Shown here: one piece after another, positions 46,957 through 58,881 of the stretch
Layout: each line of letters begins with the position of its first letter
Position numbering within the stretch: position 1 is the first letter of the stretch
Assembly (NCBI GenBank): GCA_024704765.1
Contig: JAKMXF010000144.1
Location: forward strand, 124,001 to 188,000
From: Oopsacas minuta
Taxonomy: Eukaryota > Porifera > Hexactinellida > Lyssacinosida > Leucopsacidae
Direction of reading: 5' to 3'
Length of the DNA: 64,000 bases
Translations under genes and position numbers: made by a program
The notes under the pieces: generated by a model
Told to the model about the DNA's origin: nothing
The model's database searches: none
The model's input: the letters and a program-made list of their open reading frames with translations, nothing else

Positions 46957-48458
46957 ATGGATGTGTCAGCTGGAGGACACGACTCTGCCACTTCGGAAGT
47001 TAATCTGAATAAGTTATGTGATAAACTAAGGTGTCTTATTGTGACCGCTCAATCAGACGATCAAATAGCGCAATTAGAAGCGATCCGTTCCGCTCGAAAG
47101 CTCCTCAGTAAGGAAAATGCACTAATCGATGAATTCATTAAATCTGGCATAGTTCCAATACTGGTGAGTGTAACACATTCATAGTTCCTGTTTCAAATGT
47201 TTATTCATATTTTATAGGTGGAATCACTACGTTGTCATGACAACCCAAATATTCAGTTAGAAGTAACCTGGGCACTAACTAATATAACAAGTGGTACTTC
47301 TCAACAAACACGTGTGGTGATAGAATGTGGCGCTGTGCCACTTCTAATCGAATTATTGTCATCTCTCAATCAGGACTTATGTGAACAAGCTGTTTGGGCT
47401 CTCGGTAACATAGCAGCTGATAACCCAGAGTGTCGCGATCTTGTGATATCACATGGCATAATTCCACCACTTCTCATATTTATAAATCCACATACACCGA
47501 TCTCATTCCTTAGGAATGTGACAAGGACTATTTGTATTTTGTGTCGCAACAAAAATCCTCCACCACCTTTTGAATCTGTTTGTAAGTTTCTGCCTTTCCT
47601 TTTGGAACTAGTCAGACATGAATATAATGAAGTTAGTTTCATTTAATATTCTTATAGTTCCAGATTATAAACCTATTCTAGGTTAAAGCGGATGCTTGTT
47701 GGGCGCTCTTTTTCCTGTCTGATGGATTAGACGTTCAAATGCAAGTGGTTATCAATTCTGGTATCATTCCCTTTCTCGTGCCACTTCTGGAACATCATGA
47801 GGTCAAAATTGTCATGCCAGCTTTAAGGACACTCGGGAATATCGTGACTGGAAGTGACGAACAGACACAAGTGGTTATTGACAATGGTATTCTACATAAA
47901 CTACAATCTCTTCTCACTCACCACGAAGAGAACATTGTCAGAGAGGCCGTGTGGACCCTAACCAACATCACAGTAGGTTCGAAGGAACAGGTCCAAGCGG
48001 TCATTGATTCAGGTCTCATCCCCCCACTTGTCAAATTGTTAGGTAACGAAGAGTTTATTATATTGAAGCATGCCGCAGAGGCTGTGTCCAATTTCACATT
48101 TTCTGGCACACCTAACCAGATAAAATACCTAGTGTCACAAGAAGCCATCCCTCCCTTATGCTCACTCTTAGAAGTGAATGACTTGGAGGTTATACAAGTG
48201 GTCCTAGAAGGCCTCCTTAATATCCTACGTCACTCCGGTGAGGAGCAGATCAAGGTGGTAAATTCTATAGAAGAATCTGGTGGCTTAAACACTATTGAAA
48301 ACTTGCAGCTACACGATTCACCAGATATCAACGAACCGGCTAATACCATTATCGATCAATATTTCCCAGGCGGTGATGGAATTGATGGTTTGGCGCCTGA
48401 CGGAGGTAACAATCAATACTTCTTGCAACATGGAGAGTACATGAATTTTCATTTCTAG
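46957..48458 (+). CDS. Tandem importin-alpha duplicate lacking the IBB domain
   Basis: Three exons (46957-47163, 47218-47631, 47682-48458) give 465 residues. Intron positions and the 414-bp middle exon equal those of the first gene. The start chosen is the first Met after the in-frame stop in the IBB remnant; the product begins MDVSAGGHDSATSEVNL, thus just before ARM 1. ARM repeats are retained with the W-x-x-x-N ladder largely intact, though some changes are visible (WTISNLC to RTICILC, WAVSNFT to EAVSNFT). Without IBB it could not bind importin-beta in the usual way. The open ARM frame suggests either a functional NLS-binding paralogue or a young decaying copy. Confidence 0.8.
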
Positions 48459-48620
48459 GTGTCAAAAGTGTCACATGACTAACCTTTTATATATTAATAT
48501 TTGTGACAAATATTTTTCAAATATCAAACACTGCGTGTCTGCAGGGTCTCATTTTTATTTTGCAGGTTGTAACCTTTTTGCTTATTTATTTTTGTGATTC
48601 ATTTTAGTTAATATTCTAGC

Positions 48621-51600
48621 ATGTCAAACTGCCCAAGATGTGGTAAACCAGTTTTCTTCGGTTTGTTTGTTTATTTGTTTGGTAAATATGAATATTTTAT
48701 GAAAGTCCCTTTCGGGAGCCCTTGAAACACCGTGATCCCCTGGGTGTTTGCGAATGACCTTGTGGTGCTGTATCTCTATGTAATTAGAATAATACTTGAT
48801 AGTTCCATATATAACAATAAAATATGAAAATGTATCGGTTGTGTTTTAACCATTATCTTATGAATTTCTCTTTGATTTCTAACTTTTATGTTTCTTTTTG
48901 TTATTCTACCTTTGAATTACCACTTTTGGTTATTTACATATTTCTGTCTGAAAGATAAGAACCACTTTTGTCACTTTGATGTTTCATACAATATTCATTT
49001 ATTGATTTGATTACAGTTTTAATGAAAGTTATTTGGCGCTTGAATTATCTATACCCCGCATTCCCCCGCTTAAATCTTACATCTCTCCCCTAAGCACATT
49101 ATTTACGCGCCTTTAATCCAATTTCTTTTAGCTGAGCGAAGACAATCATTGGGCAAGCATTGGCACCCTTGGTGTCTAAAATGTGAACTATGTGGCAAGA
49201 CACTAAATCCATCTCGACATTCCGAGGTAACCATGACAACCATTGAAATATTAATCATATATTGTAACCATAGCGACCATTAAACTATTTTATTCTATTT
49301 TTAGCATAAAGGTATGCCATATTGTGATGTGCCATGTTATAGTGCTTTATTTGGGCCAGGTGGCTTTGGGCGAGGTGGCACAGAATCTCACAAGGTGTTT
49401 GGATGTGTCGAGGACCTTGATAAGAAGACACATAGGTGGTGGTTTGTGGATATTAACACTTTAATGATACTTTTTATGACAATTTTTGTTATTTTTAGAA
49501 ATGAATTGATTCGGAAACTCAAGCTTTACAATGCAACACTAGCAAATTCAAAATTAACACTTAACTATTCAGAGGTAGCGACACATTAGTGCCACTTAAC
49601 ACCTTTGCCAAGGATTGTAGCACAAATATTTTACCATAAGTCCCCACTCAGATGGCTGGCGACACTTTTATGCCATTTAATCATGGTGTATTCGTATTCA
49701 TTTTATTCATAAACTGAGAGTAAAACTTCACAAAATTCGGTATTCATATATTTCATAATTCACACCTCTCCACACTATTAACATATTTGCAATCTAATCT
49801 TGATTGGATTTTGAGCGCTGAAATATTCATTTAACACTTCGGTGGAAAATTTCTAACATTCCTGTAAACCTTAAATATTTCGGTGAATTCCTTTTAAGCA
49901 TTTCTGTTGTTATGCATTTTTCATTTGATCATGTGTGTTTACACATCAATTTGATTCGTCGATTAGAGGTCCAATTATAGCATCTGTATATGGAAATTGT
50001 GTCACAAATGTGTCATATTGTGTCCTTAACATGAAGTTATAAAGTTTGAAGTATTCGCATAATTATTATTCCATTATATCCATTAGTAATGTGTCGCCAT
50101 TCAATTGGACATATGTTACATTCCAAATGACCTTCCATGTTACCATTCAAATTTCTTTTACAGTTGTATTGCCTCGTAGTTGGACAGGTTAAAGGGGTCT
50201 CTTGGTTCTGAAAGACCGCTTTTATGATTGTTATCCAAATTCCGTTAGCTAAAATTGGCCCAATTAAGCGTTGTCCCCTGTATTATATATATTTTCACAC
50301 CTTTTGCAACTTCAGGCTAACCATGAGGTATTCTATGAAGGAGTTCTGCGTATTCATTGGCTGGTTAAGAAGCCAATCAAATTGCTGCGAAGATCTTCAC
50401 TTGTACCTCAAAACTATAAGAAGACCAATCAACAAAAGGTGTGAATTCTTATTTGGCCCTTCAGGGGGGCGAGGGGGCTTATTCAGATGGCAAATTGGTC
50501 CTACTTTGAACCTCATAAGGCAGACTATTAATTAGTTAATTAGATTAGCTAATTTAATAAAATTATTATCTCCTAATAATTCCTTGTAATTACATTCCAT
50601 CAGTTCTCTAAGGTAACTAAGATAATTTCGTCACCTGTGAAGATGAGTTCTCCTTCACCTGAGCAGAAAACAAGAATGAGACTCAAGACGAGTGGATTCT
50701 CATTGGTCAGACATATCCCAGAGCCACATTTCAATTGCCAGGTTAGGTGTGAATGTGGCATAAATGTGTCGCATTTGTATTGTGTCGTTCAGCTATCTCT
50801 CAGAATTGGGTAATCAAGTTGGCATTTGAATGATGTCGCAATCAAATGAATGGCAGCCTTATGGCGACACATTTACGACACAATTGTGACACAATGGTTT
50901 CTAAATTTGATGTGAAATCGTATTAGAATGCAAACTATGAATAATTCACATTTTGTTGTTCTTGAAAAGTAAACAATTATTGGTAATTGTGTTTGTTTAT
51001 TTATAGTCAGAATTATTTACACCTGACGAAACAATAATAACAAATGTGTTTACTACTGGTGTCGCTAAATCACATGAAGTATTGACACAAATATTCAAGA
51101 AATATCAGGTTGTTTGTTTATTTGTTTGTTTGTTTATTTGTTTGTTTGTTTGTTTGTTTGTTTGTGTGTTTAGATAGCAGATTCTTCTTCAGAATTTATC
51201 CTATGTGTCAGCTATGATAACGGAGGTGATTACTAGCATAGGTGTCAAAATAGTGACACATGTTATATATATTTTGTGTAGATGGTTTTTTGTCTGGAAT
51301 TGATTGAGGAACTGGTAAGAGCTACGAACTTGAAATATGGCATGAGTGTGGAATGTGATTAATCTTGGAACCATTTCTAATATCTAAGCGATATCTCATA
51401 AACCCTCTGAGATAGGTGTCAAATGTATTGACCGATCAGGTTCTTGGTTTTTACCAATTGTGCACACAAGAAAGTAAAGCTTGCTTGTATATTTCATACG
51501 CCACTTTAATGCCATAAATACGCCACTTTAATGCCATATATCAGCTACTTAGCGACACATTTAAAATATTTGTTCTATGCGAATCTTTACTGATACATCA

Positions 51601-52874
51601 TACATGGCATAAACTAATGATGACACAATTATGTGACACAATATGATAGCGACACAATTCATGTAACCTAAAGTTATCAAAACTGATAAAACACATTCCA
51701 TAATTGAATTATCTACCTACACAGGAATTTGATTTGTTAATTACAAACAGCTGGTTTCAAGTCTTGAATGTGATTAGTTGAAACCTTGAATGAAAATATT
51801 TTAGAGATATGGCATTTTAAACAGGTGTGAAGTGGCGTAAACAACGACCACTTTATAGGTTTTATCGAAGACTGGAATGTGTAAAATGGCGCAGAACTAT
51901 CTCTTACGATTGGGTTAATTGTGCCACTTTTCAGAGGACACAATATATTATGCTATGTCATGTCAAAACTCCAAATCCATTCCGAATTCCTTTTAACCAA
52001 AATTATCACAAAATATTTATTAATTCATAGACAAAAGTTTAATTGCAATTGTTATACCAAACAATAGATTCCCAATAGTTATAATTAAATTATACATTCC
52101 TTTGATCTACAAATTAGAATTTAATACAGTTGTTATTAACCAATTTTGGAATTGAGTCTAATGTCTAATGGGACAATGCCACAATTTTAAAACCGAATTA
52201 CAGTCTCAGATAGGTGTTAATAATGGCACAAACCACTACAGATAATTTAACCAGTAGAATATCAGTGTATAAACCCTCAAATCTTATAGGTCAAGACACT
52301 TCTCACCTTTTTGGAAATACACTCCCCGGTTAATATGGTCACATCGGGACCAGGCCATTTTGACCCGATTAACCGGTGTCTACTTTATGTGAAATATGTC
52401 CTTTGGTCAGGGTATCCTCTCCCCTCATAATATGTGTCTCTTATAGGTATTCGTATCTTGGAGAGGGATGATTATCCTCTACAAATAAGAGTTAATCTGG
52501 GTCCAACTGATGGATATGGGAGGATATCTATTATGCACTGTGAGGACGATAAGGACACTAGACTGTCATTCCAGGTATATGTATATAGGATTTATGCCAC
52601 TTTTGTGCCACTTTTGAACTATCATGTACAACTTTATGGTACTGGCTCTGAACACACTTTTTGAGATTTTTAGGCTGCTCAATACGCGTGCTTGTCTCTG
52701 CCACAATTAGAAATGTGTCTCCACGACATAGAGTGTGAAGAACAAGAACTAATCCAAATGTTGAGAGAAAAGTAAGATGGCAGATTGTAACTTACACTAA
52801 GGTGTTAATCATGTTCTATTTTTAGATATAAGAATATTCGTGTGCTAATTGAAGAAATGATTCCAACTGAATGA
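48621..52874 (+). CDS. RASSF: LIM-RA-SARAH protein, RASSF family
   Basis: Eleven exons (48621-48660, 49132-49226, 49305-49435, 49499-49574, 50316-50438, 50604-50741, 51007-51108, 51174-51225, 52447-52574, 52674-52771, 52826-52874) join in frame to 343 residues. An N-terminal CRIP-like LIM domain (about 4-60: [47 protein letters not shown]) is followed by LIRKLKLYN and [18 protein letters not shown], like RASSF2/4/6. An RA domain (about 200-295) has [17 protein letters not shown] and [22 protein letters not shown] helix ends the protein (about 298-343). Fly RASSF also carries a LIM domain; vertebrate members do not. RA binds Ras-type GTPases and SARAH pairs with MST/Hippo kinases. Intron 7 is nearly pure (TTTG)n. 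Confidence 0.9.
51111..51170. repeat. (TTTG)n microsatellite forming an intron
   Basis: Fills the RASSF intron 51109-51173, leaving only the splice borders. Confidence 0.92.
52320..52384. mobile_element. Short pogo/Tigger-like MITE fragment
   Basis: ACTCCCCGGTTAATATGGTC and, inverted, GATTAACCGGTGTCTACT give terminal inverted repeats over about 65 bp; the core TCACATCGGGACCA is shared with 25195-25207. Lies in the long RASSF intron. Confidence 0.65.
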
Positions 52875-53027
52875 TGGCTAGCCGATCACAAATTTGGAAT
52901 TATATGTCACTATTTTTCTATATTTATCACTTTATTAGTTCCAGTTTACTTTTTATAAGGTGTCAAAAGTGTCCCTAAGTTATTCCCATAAATTAATATA
53001 CCATTATACACATTCTAGCTTGTTGTT

Positions 53028-53600
53028 ATGGCAACCAAACTCCCATTAATGGAATGCATCCTCCATCAATCAATCACTATCTCTGATAAGAAATATTTCA
53101 TATATTTTGATATCAAAGAAACAAAGATTAGTATTATAGTCACGAATGTCTCAAATACCTGGCATACCGATGCGTTGCCTAGCAACGTATTCCCTGTACT
53201 AAAAATAGATTCGATAAAAGGCTTAAAGGAATTTCTTACAAAGAATCTACAGATGGCTGTTAAAATGTCTTTTGAGGATCCAAAACTTTATTTGCAAATT
53301 GGAACCAAACAATTGTTGAAACTGGAACTTAATGAAATTTCAGATTCCAGGAATGTTCTATTTGAGGTTTTAGAGAATGTGTCACAGCAATCCCATAAAG
53401 TGGAGATGCATTGCGACACATTACAATTAAAAGTGTCGAAACTAGAAAGTGACTTTTTGAAAGGTGACACAAATCCTATGCCACTTCCTGAACGCAGAAA
53501 AGGACGCCAACCTAAGATAAAGTGTCCTGAAGGCGCCAGCTTAATAAACCCATCTTCCAAGCGCAAAAAATTGGCAAAAGGTGTCAATTTTGATGATTAA
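53028..53600 (+). CDS. PAXX: PAXX-like non-homologous end-joining factor
   Basis: Intronless frame of 190 residues (human PAXX 204). The C-terminus KCPEGASLINPSSKRKK ... GVNFDD is very close to the Ku-binding tail of PAXX (CPGESLINPGFKSKKPAGGVDFDE in outline), including the terminal aromatic-acid motif. The N-terminal part is compatible with the XRCC4-superfamily head (alternating strands, residues about 10-115) followed by a short coiled coil (about 115-150: LFEVLENVSQQSHKVEMHCDTLQLKV). A basic stretch ERRKGRQPK may be a nuclear signal. By family knowledge PAXX stabilises Ku and ligase complexes at DNA double-strand ends. The head is too diverged to confirm by eye, so the tail carries the call. 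Confidence 0.85.
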   Translation: MATKLPLMECILHQSITISDKKYFIYFDIKETKISIIVTNVSNTWHTDALPSNVFPVLKIDSIKGLKEFLTKNLQMAVKMSFEDPKLYLQIGTKQLLKLELNEISDSRNVLFEVLENVSQQSHKVEMHCDTLQLKVSKLESDFLKGDTNPMPLPERRKGRQPKIKCPEGASLINPSSKRKKLAKGVNFDD

Positions 53601-53695
53601 CCGACACAATATTAGAATTTATTAAATTTCATATTTTAACTTTTGCTATAAATATTTGAGTTAATTACGCACTTTTTTGTAAACTTAGAATTCCA

Positions 53696-54205
53696 ATGTC
53701 AACACCCAGTAACCAAGTTCCCAACATTCCAGAGGAATACCTTAGCTACACAGTTATACACAACTATTCGCCAAACTCTGAATTGGAACTAAAGGATGCA
53801 TTAAACCAGAACTATGACGTGATACTTCTGAGTGACATCACTCTAGGCAAGCGAGTTTGTAATTGGGTACAATTGGGGAATATTCTACACAAATTCGGTG
53901 TCATTTCCGGTGTCTCAAGTTTGTTACTAAATATAGCTACACAAACAGCTGATTGGTTGACGGGCTGTATTAGCGTTTGTTCTATTATTAGTATCACTAT
54001 ATATAACACAGTTTGGCGCCCAGATATTATGTCGTGTTACCAGCTTGACACCAGAGGTGATTTTGTGGCGCAAATGCCACTTTCAAGTGTGAAAAGTCAG
54101 AGTTTGATGGTTCTAGTAAAGCAGGACGATAAGTACAGGCGATTTCTACACAATCTGATTGGCTGTTTCTTGTTAATCCAGTTTGGACTTAAACTTCGAA
54201 ATTAA
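53696..54205 (+). CDS. TMEM11: TMEM11-like mitochondrial inner-membrane protein
   Basis: Intronless frame of 169 residues (human TMEM11 192). Matching features are SELELKDALNQNYDVILLSD, then WVQLGNILHKFGVISGV (human ARWITVGNCLHKTAVLAG), two membrane segments at about 70-105, YQLDTRGDFVAQMPLSSV and LVKQDDKYRRFLHNLIG (human LVRKDDLHRKRLHNTIA). In flies and mammals TMEM11/PMI controls cristae biogenesis with MICOS and mitochondrial shape. No cleavable presequence is evident, as in the family. It lies 95 bp after PAXX and 74 bp before KATNIP on the same strand. Confidence 0.85.
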   Translation: MSTPSNQVPNIPEEYLSYTVIHNYSPNSELELKDALNQNYDVILLSDITLGKRVCNWVQLGNILHKFGVISGVSSLLLNIATQTADWLTGCISVCSIISITIYNTVWRPDIMSCYQLDTRGDFVAQMPLSSVKSQSLMVLVKQDDKYRRFLHNLIGCFLLIQFGLKLRN

Positions 54206-54279
54206 ATAATTACTTTAATATTTATTTTCAGTTTAAAAGGTGTTAAAATTATAGTTCCATATAGATTAAATATAGTATA

Positions 54280-57200
54280 ATGAAGCGGAACAGATCTCGT
54301 AAGACATGGGACCAATCTACTACTGAAACTAAACAAGCATTCCTTGTACAACAACCCGTAACTAAGCTAAATAAGGAGTACAATTTGATACGTGAAGATA
54401 TCCCACCTCGTTATGGAGACTATTTGACACAATTGGAACGCAAAAATAAAGAGAAAAGGGAACTGAATCTGATCCAAGGGCCTAAGGATCCAAGGGAGGA
54501 GGGGTTCAGTTTATATTTTAACGGGACGCATGCTCAGAAAGGGCGCGCTCGTGCTAAAACAGGCGGGCAAACTGATGCCACTAAAACTAAACCGAATAAG
54601 GTAATGTTTATAACCATGGATTAATGACGAATAAAATATTTGGGATGAATAATTGAGCCACTTTAAAAGTGGTTTGTGCCACTTTATATCATTTAAACTG
54701 GGCCAATTCTATTTTAGATCCTTAACGACACAGATAGCCTACTCCCTCAGACTGCGCCAAATAAAAGAAAGGGCTGGAAAGTGGTCTCAAATGTGTCGCT
54801 TAAAACTGAGGACGGAAACCACTTAAAAGTGGAACTATCACCTAAAATAACAGGACTATATGAGGATGATTTTGAGAATGGTGTCACGAAACACGCGCCA
54901 ATAAATGTGTCCTCAGGTGGCAGTGATTCAGAGGTATGCCACTTCTGAATTGCCCAATAAGAATGAGTTAATTTTTCTATTTTAGATAAGTGACCACTGT
55001 GAAGAGGATTTGAACACTTCTATCAGTAAACCACTTCATAGAGCGCCACAAGAAATGTGTCGCGTTCCACCTGCAAGTAGCAGAGGACCATCTCGGACCA
55101 CTTCTACCTGCTCTGTCACTAGTGTCCGCGTGAGACAAGATTTGGATGAAAGTGTCGCTGATTTACAGAAAGCCATATCAGCCATACAAAAGGAAAATTC
55201 TGACATATTTGTGAGTTTATGGTTATTCATATCTTCACACCTTTTAAACTTGTCTATAGTACAATGAATCTCCTCTGCCTGATGATCAGCCAATGAGAGA
55301 CAGTCTTGAGACAACATTCATCGACACAGAGTGTGCCACCCAACCACTTAACACCTCCCAGGATTACTGGCGGAAACATTCTATGTTTGGAGAAATTGAT
55401 ACTTTAACAGGTGTCGCCGTACAACTGGAAGTGTCATCTAACTGGGGACACAATTCACATCTGGGTCTGACTGAAGTTGAATTCTTTACGACACAAAATA
55501 AAAAGGTGTGGCTAAGTGGTACACGTGTTAAAGTACAAGGACACATCGACACTTTTGAAATCGACCACATTCTGAATGGAAAAACAAATACTACTCATGA
55601 CAAGCATATGTGGTCAGCTGGGTATAGACCACATAGGAGGGTTAGGTTCCATTTCTTAGTTCCAATTGGAACTAAACAAGAAATGGGAGGTGTTAGGATA
55701 TGGAACTATAACAAACCAAGCTGTCTAGATGCTGGTATCAGAAATGTGAAAATTATGGTAGAAAATGTGTCGGTCTGGGAAGGAGAGGTTCCGAAAGGTT
55801 CTGGAACTAAATCAAATGATTACGCATATTTGGTTAGAATCAACATTCCTGAGTCGTCTCCTAGCAACGCTTCTATGAGTGATTCTGACGTAAGTTTGCC
55901 ACCTGAAAAACCTAATTTGATTCGTCAATCAAATCAGCTGACTAAGAAAAGGATTCCTTACAATCCCTTCAAGTCGCCAAATCTTGTAACAACCAGCGAG
56001 CCCACTACGCCACTTCAGAAGACCACCTCGACACAATATAAGCCTCACACCTCTCCCCAGCTGACTAATAACCAAGCTAAATTACATCATCAGTTGTCTG
56101 ATCAATTAGCCAATCAATTGTCTTATAAGACGACCAATCAGCTTGCTATCAAACTATCCAATCAACTGCCAGAAAAATTAACCAATCAACATTCTGTGAA
56201 ACTAATCAATCAGCTGGTCAACAAACCTACCAATCAGCTGATCAACAAGCTACCCGATCATTTACCTAACCAGCTGATTAGAAGAGCTGCTCCTAGATTA
56301 AAGCAGTCAGTCAGTCAGAATTTTTTGCTAGATTATCTCTTCTCTCCTCCACCCAATCAGCTGTTAGAGAAGTCTCACAGTGAAACGGAACTAAGTAAGT
56401 TCCTGTCAGCTGATAGTCCTACTTGTCAGGCGCCAAAATATGGCAGAAGATCTCAGATGAGGCTTGGAACAGCTGTTACCGGGATAGCCCGCCCAGAACT
56501 CCCAGATGCTGAGCTGACTGATATTACTCATTTATACAATTCTAAAAATAGATCTAGTCCTATTCTCTCTCATTCCAGAGCGTATCCTAGCAACGCGCCA
56601 TCTCTTAAATCCAGCCAAACAGAACCAGTCATTTCAGGCGCCAAAGCTGTGCCATCTTTGGAAGAAATGTTACAATCATTGGCCACATTCCAGCACTCCC
56701 ATAGAGGGAGAATTGTGGACCTGGAAGAGGACAGTTTGGACCAATTCCTAGAGGAGCAGTCTCGCACCAGAACCTCCCCTCTCAAACTGGAACCAATATT
56801 AGAACCAGAATTCGTGATACCTGAATTACCCTATGGCAAGTCCCTGTCCTTTATCATAACCTCCACCTGGGGGGACCGATACTATTTGGGTCTGAATGGG
56901 ATAGAAGCGTTCTCTAGCAATGGGAGTAAGATAGAAATATGTGATATAGTAGCTGATCCTCCAGACATCAATATCCTACCGGGGTAAGTTATTATTTATT
57001 ATTTTATTGTTTGTATTCATATTTTCACACCTTTAGATACGGCTCAGACCCTCGTGTTGCTCAGAATTTGACAGATGGTGTCAACAGGACACGAGACGAT
57101 CTCCACATGTGGCTGACACCATTTACACCTGGACAGCCCCACTTGATCGACTTGGAGTTTTCGTCACCTTCCAAACTGGCCATGTTAAGGATTTGGAATT

Positions 57201-58669
57201 ACAATAAATCTCGTATCCACTCACATCGTGGCGCGCGACACATTCGGATAGAGCTAGATGGCACACCAGTATTTGTGGGAGAAATTACGCGGGCAAGTGG
57301 TGGACTACTTGGTGGCACAGAATCTTTTGGCGACACAATTTTATTCACAGAAAATGAGAATATTCTGGCGCTCATTTCTGAGAATGATGAGACATACCTT
57401 GGAGACCTGAGTGACGAAATGGAATGTGACTTAGATTGTGTCATCGATGATTCATTTGTGTCGCGACCTGACACCTCTGACAAGGAGAGACCTTTTACCA
57501 CAGCTGGAGTGGCACACGAAGTGGCAGATATTAGTTTAGGTGATGAAATCGTGGCACAAAAAGTATCATTGTGTCTCTTATCAAATTGGGACACATCTGG
57601 ACTCATGGGGCTGACTGGTGTGACACTTTTGGCGCCTGACTCTTCTCAAATTGAATTAACACCTACCCAACTTGTTATGTATAAGGTAGCACAAGATGGC
57701 ACACGTGTGCCACTTAAAGTCGACACAAACCACCTATTAACCGACAATTTAACGCAGGAAGAGGAGGGTATGCTTGTTTGGGAATTAGAAGATGGTTGTC
57801 AGACACTTTTGGAAATTATTCTCCCAGGTCCTCTACCACTTGGTGGCATATCAATATGGAACTATAATCTAACACCTGAGGACACATATAATGGAGTTAT
57901 GCAACTTGACATTCTATTAGATGACACATTTCTGTCAGATTACCCGTTTATTTTAAGAAAGGCGCCAGGACACTTGAGATACCAATTCGGACAAGAAATT
58001 ATGTTCTCAGAGGACTCAACGACAACTTTCACACCCGACACAATCGAGCTCAGTTCACTCATGCCACTTTTCACACCTGAATTAGCACCTACTGGATTCG
58101 TTGTCGAACTACAGATCCTCTCCACTTGGGGTGACGTCTATTATGTCGGTTTAAGTGGCATACAATTATTCGACACAAACGGACACAGTATAAATGTGTC
58201 GCCTAAAAATGTGGCAGCTTTTCCAGAGAGTATAAATATTCTAGAAGGTGTCGAAGGGGATCTAAGGACACCTGATAAATTGGTCGATGGAGTACACCTC
58301 TTAGAAGATGGCACACATTCGTGGCTCGCGCCACTTCTCCCAAATACAACCACTTCTGTATATTTCATATTTGATACTCCAAATTCCTTCTCTGCCATTA
58401 GAATATGGAACTATTCTAAGAACCAAGACAGAGGTGTTAAGGAATTCTCTATCTTGATTGATGACTTAATTGTGTATCATGCCACAATGCCACCTGCCAA
58501 GCCACTTGACACGCAAAGTGACACAGTGGCGCCTTATATGGCCCTCCTACTTGACCAATCACGTTTTGAGAACTCCTGCGACACATCTCGTGCCACTTCA
58601 GAGGTGATGTTGTGTGGTGACCCAATGTGTCGTCCTTTCACAAGTCTAACAGAATACCAGAAATTCTAA
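54280..58669 (+). CDS. KATNIP: Katanin-interacting protein (KIAA0556)
   Basis: Five exons (54280-54600, 54718-54933, 54986-55210, 55260-56983, 57037-58669) give 1372 residues (human 1618). The N-terminus has DYLTQLERKNKEKRELN and DPREEGFSLYFNG; exon 2 has LYEDDFE. Four DUF4457-type beta-sandwich units are seen, each pairing an S-x-W-G-x-x-x-x-x-G-L-x-x-(I/V)-x-x-F strand with a later WNYN box: near 313/385 (RIWNYNKP), 792/875 (RIWNYNKS), 1010/1095 (SIWNYNLT) and 1186/1275 (RIWNYSKN). A Gln/Asn/Leu-rich linker with NQL steps lies at about 435-570. In vertebrates the protein sits at the ciliary base, binds katanin and microtubules, and is mutated in Joubert syndrome. Confidence 0.93.
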
Positions 58670-58881
58670 AAATAGTACATTATCATACTTGTTGCTAAAG
58701 TCAATTCAAATAAAGGTCTTACAACTATTAAGTAGCAGATTGTGTCGTCTAGGGGACACATTTGAGGGTGTTAAGTGGTAATGTGTATCTAGAGACAGTT
58801 TTTATATAATTCCTGTTAAAAAATAATCTCAACTCATGACATAAAGGTGTGAAATACTCATATTAATAGGTGTTAAAAATA

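Noticed and set aside
48621-49589. A separate CRIP-like single-LIM gene ending at 49589
   Set aside because: The donor after GAT AAG AAG ACA CAT AG and the acceptor at 49498 continue in phase into LIRKLKLYN and the RASSF core; the read-through tail has no family match.
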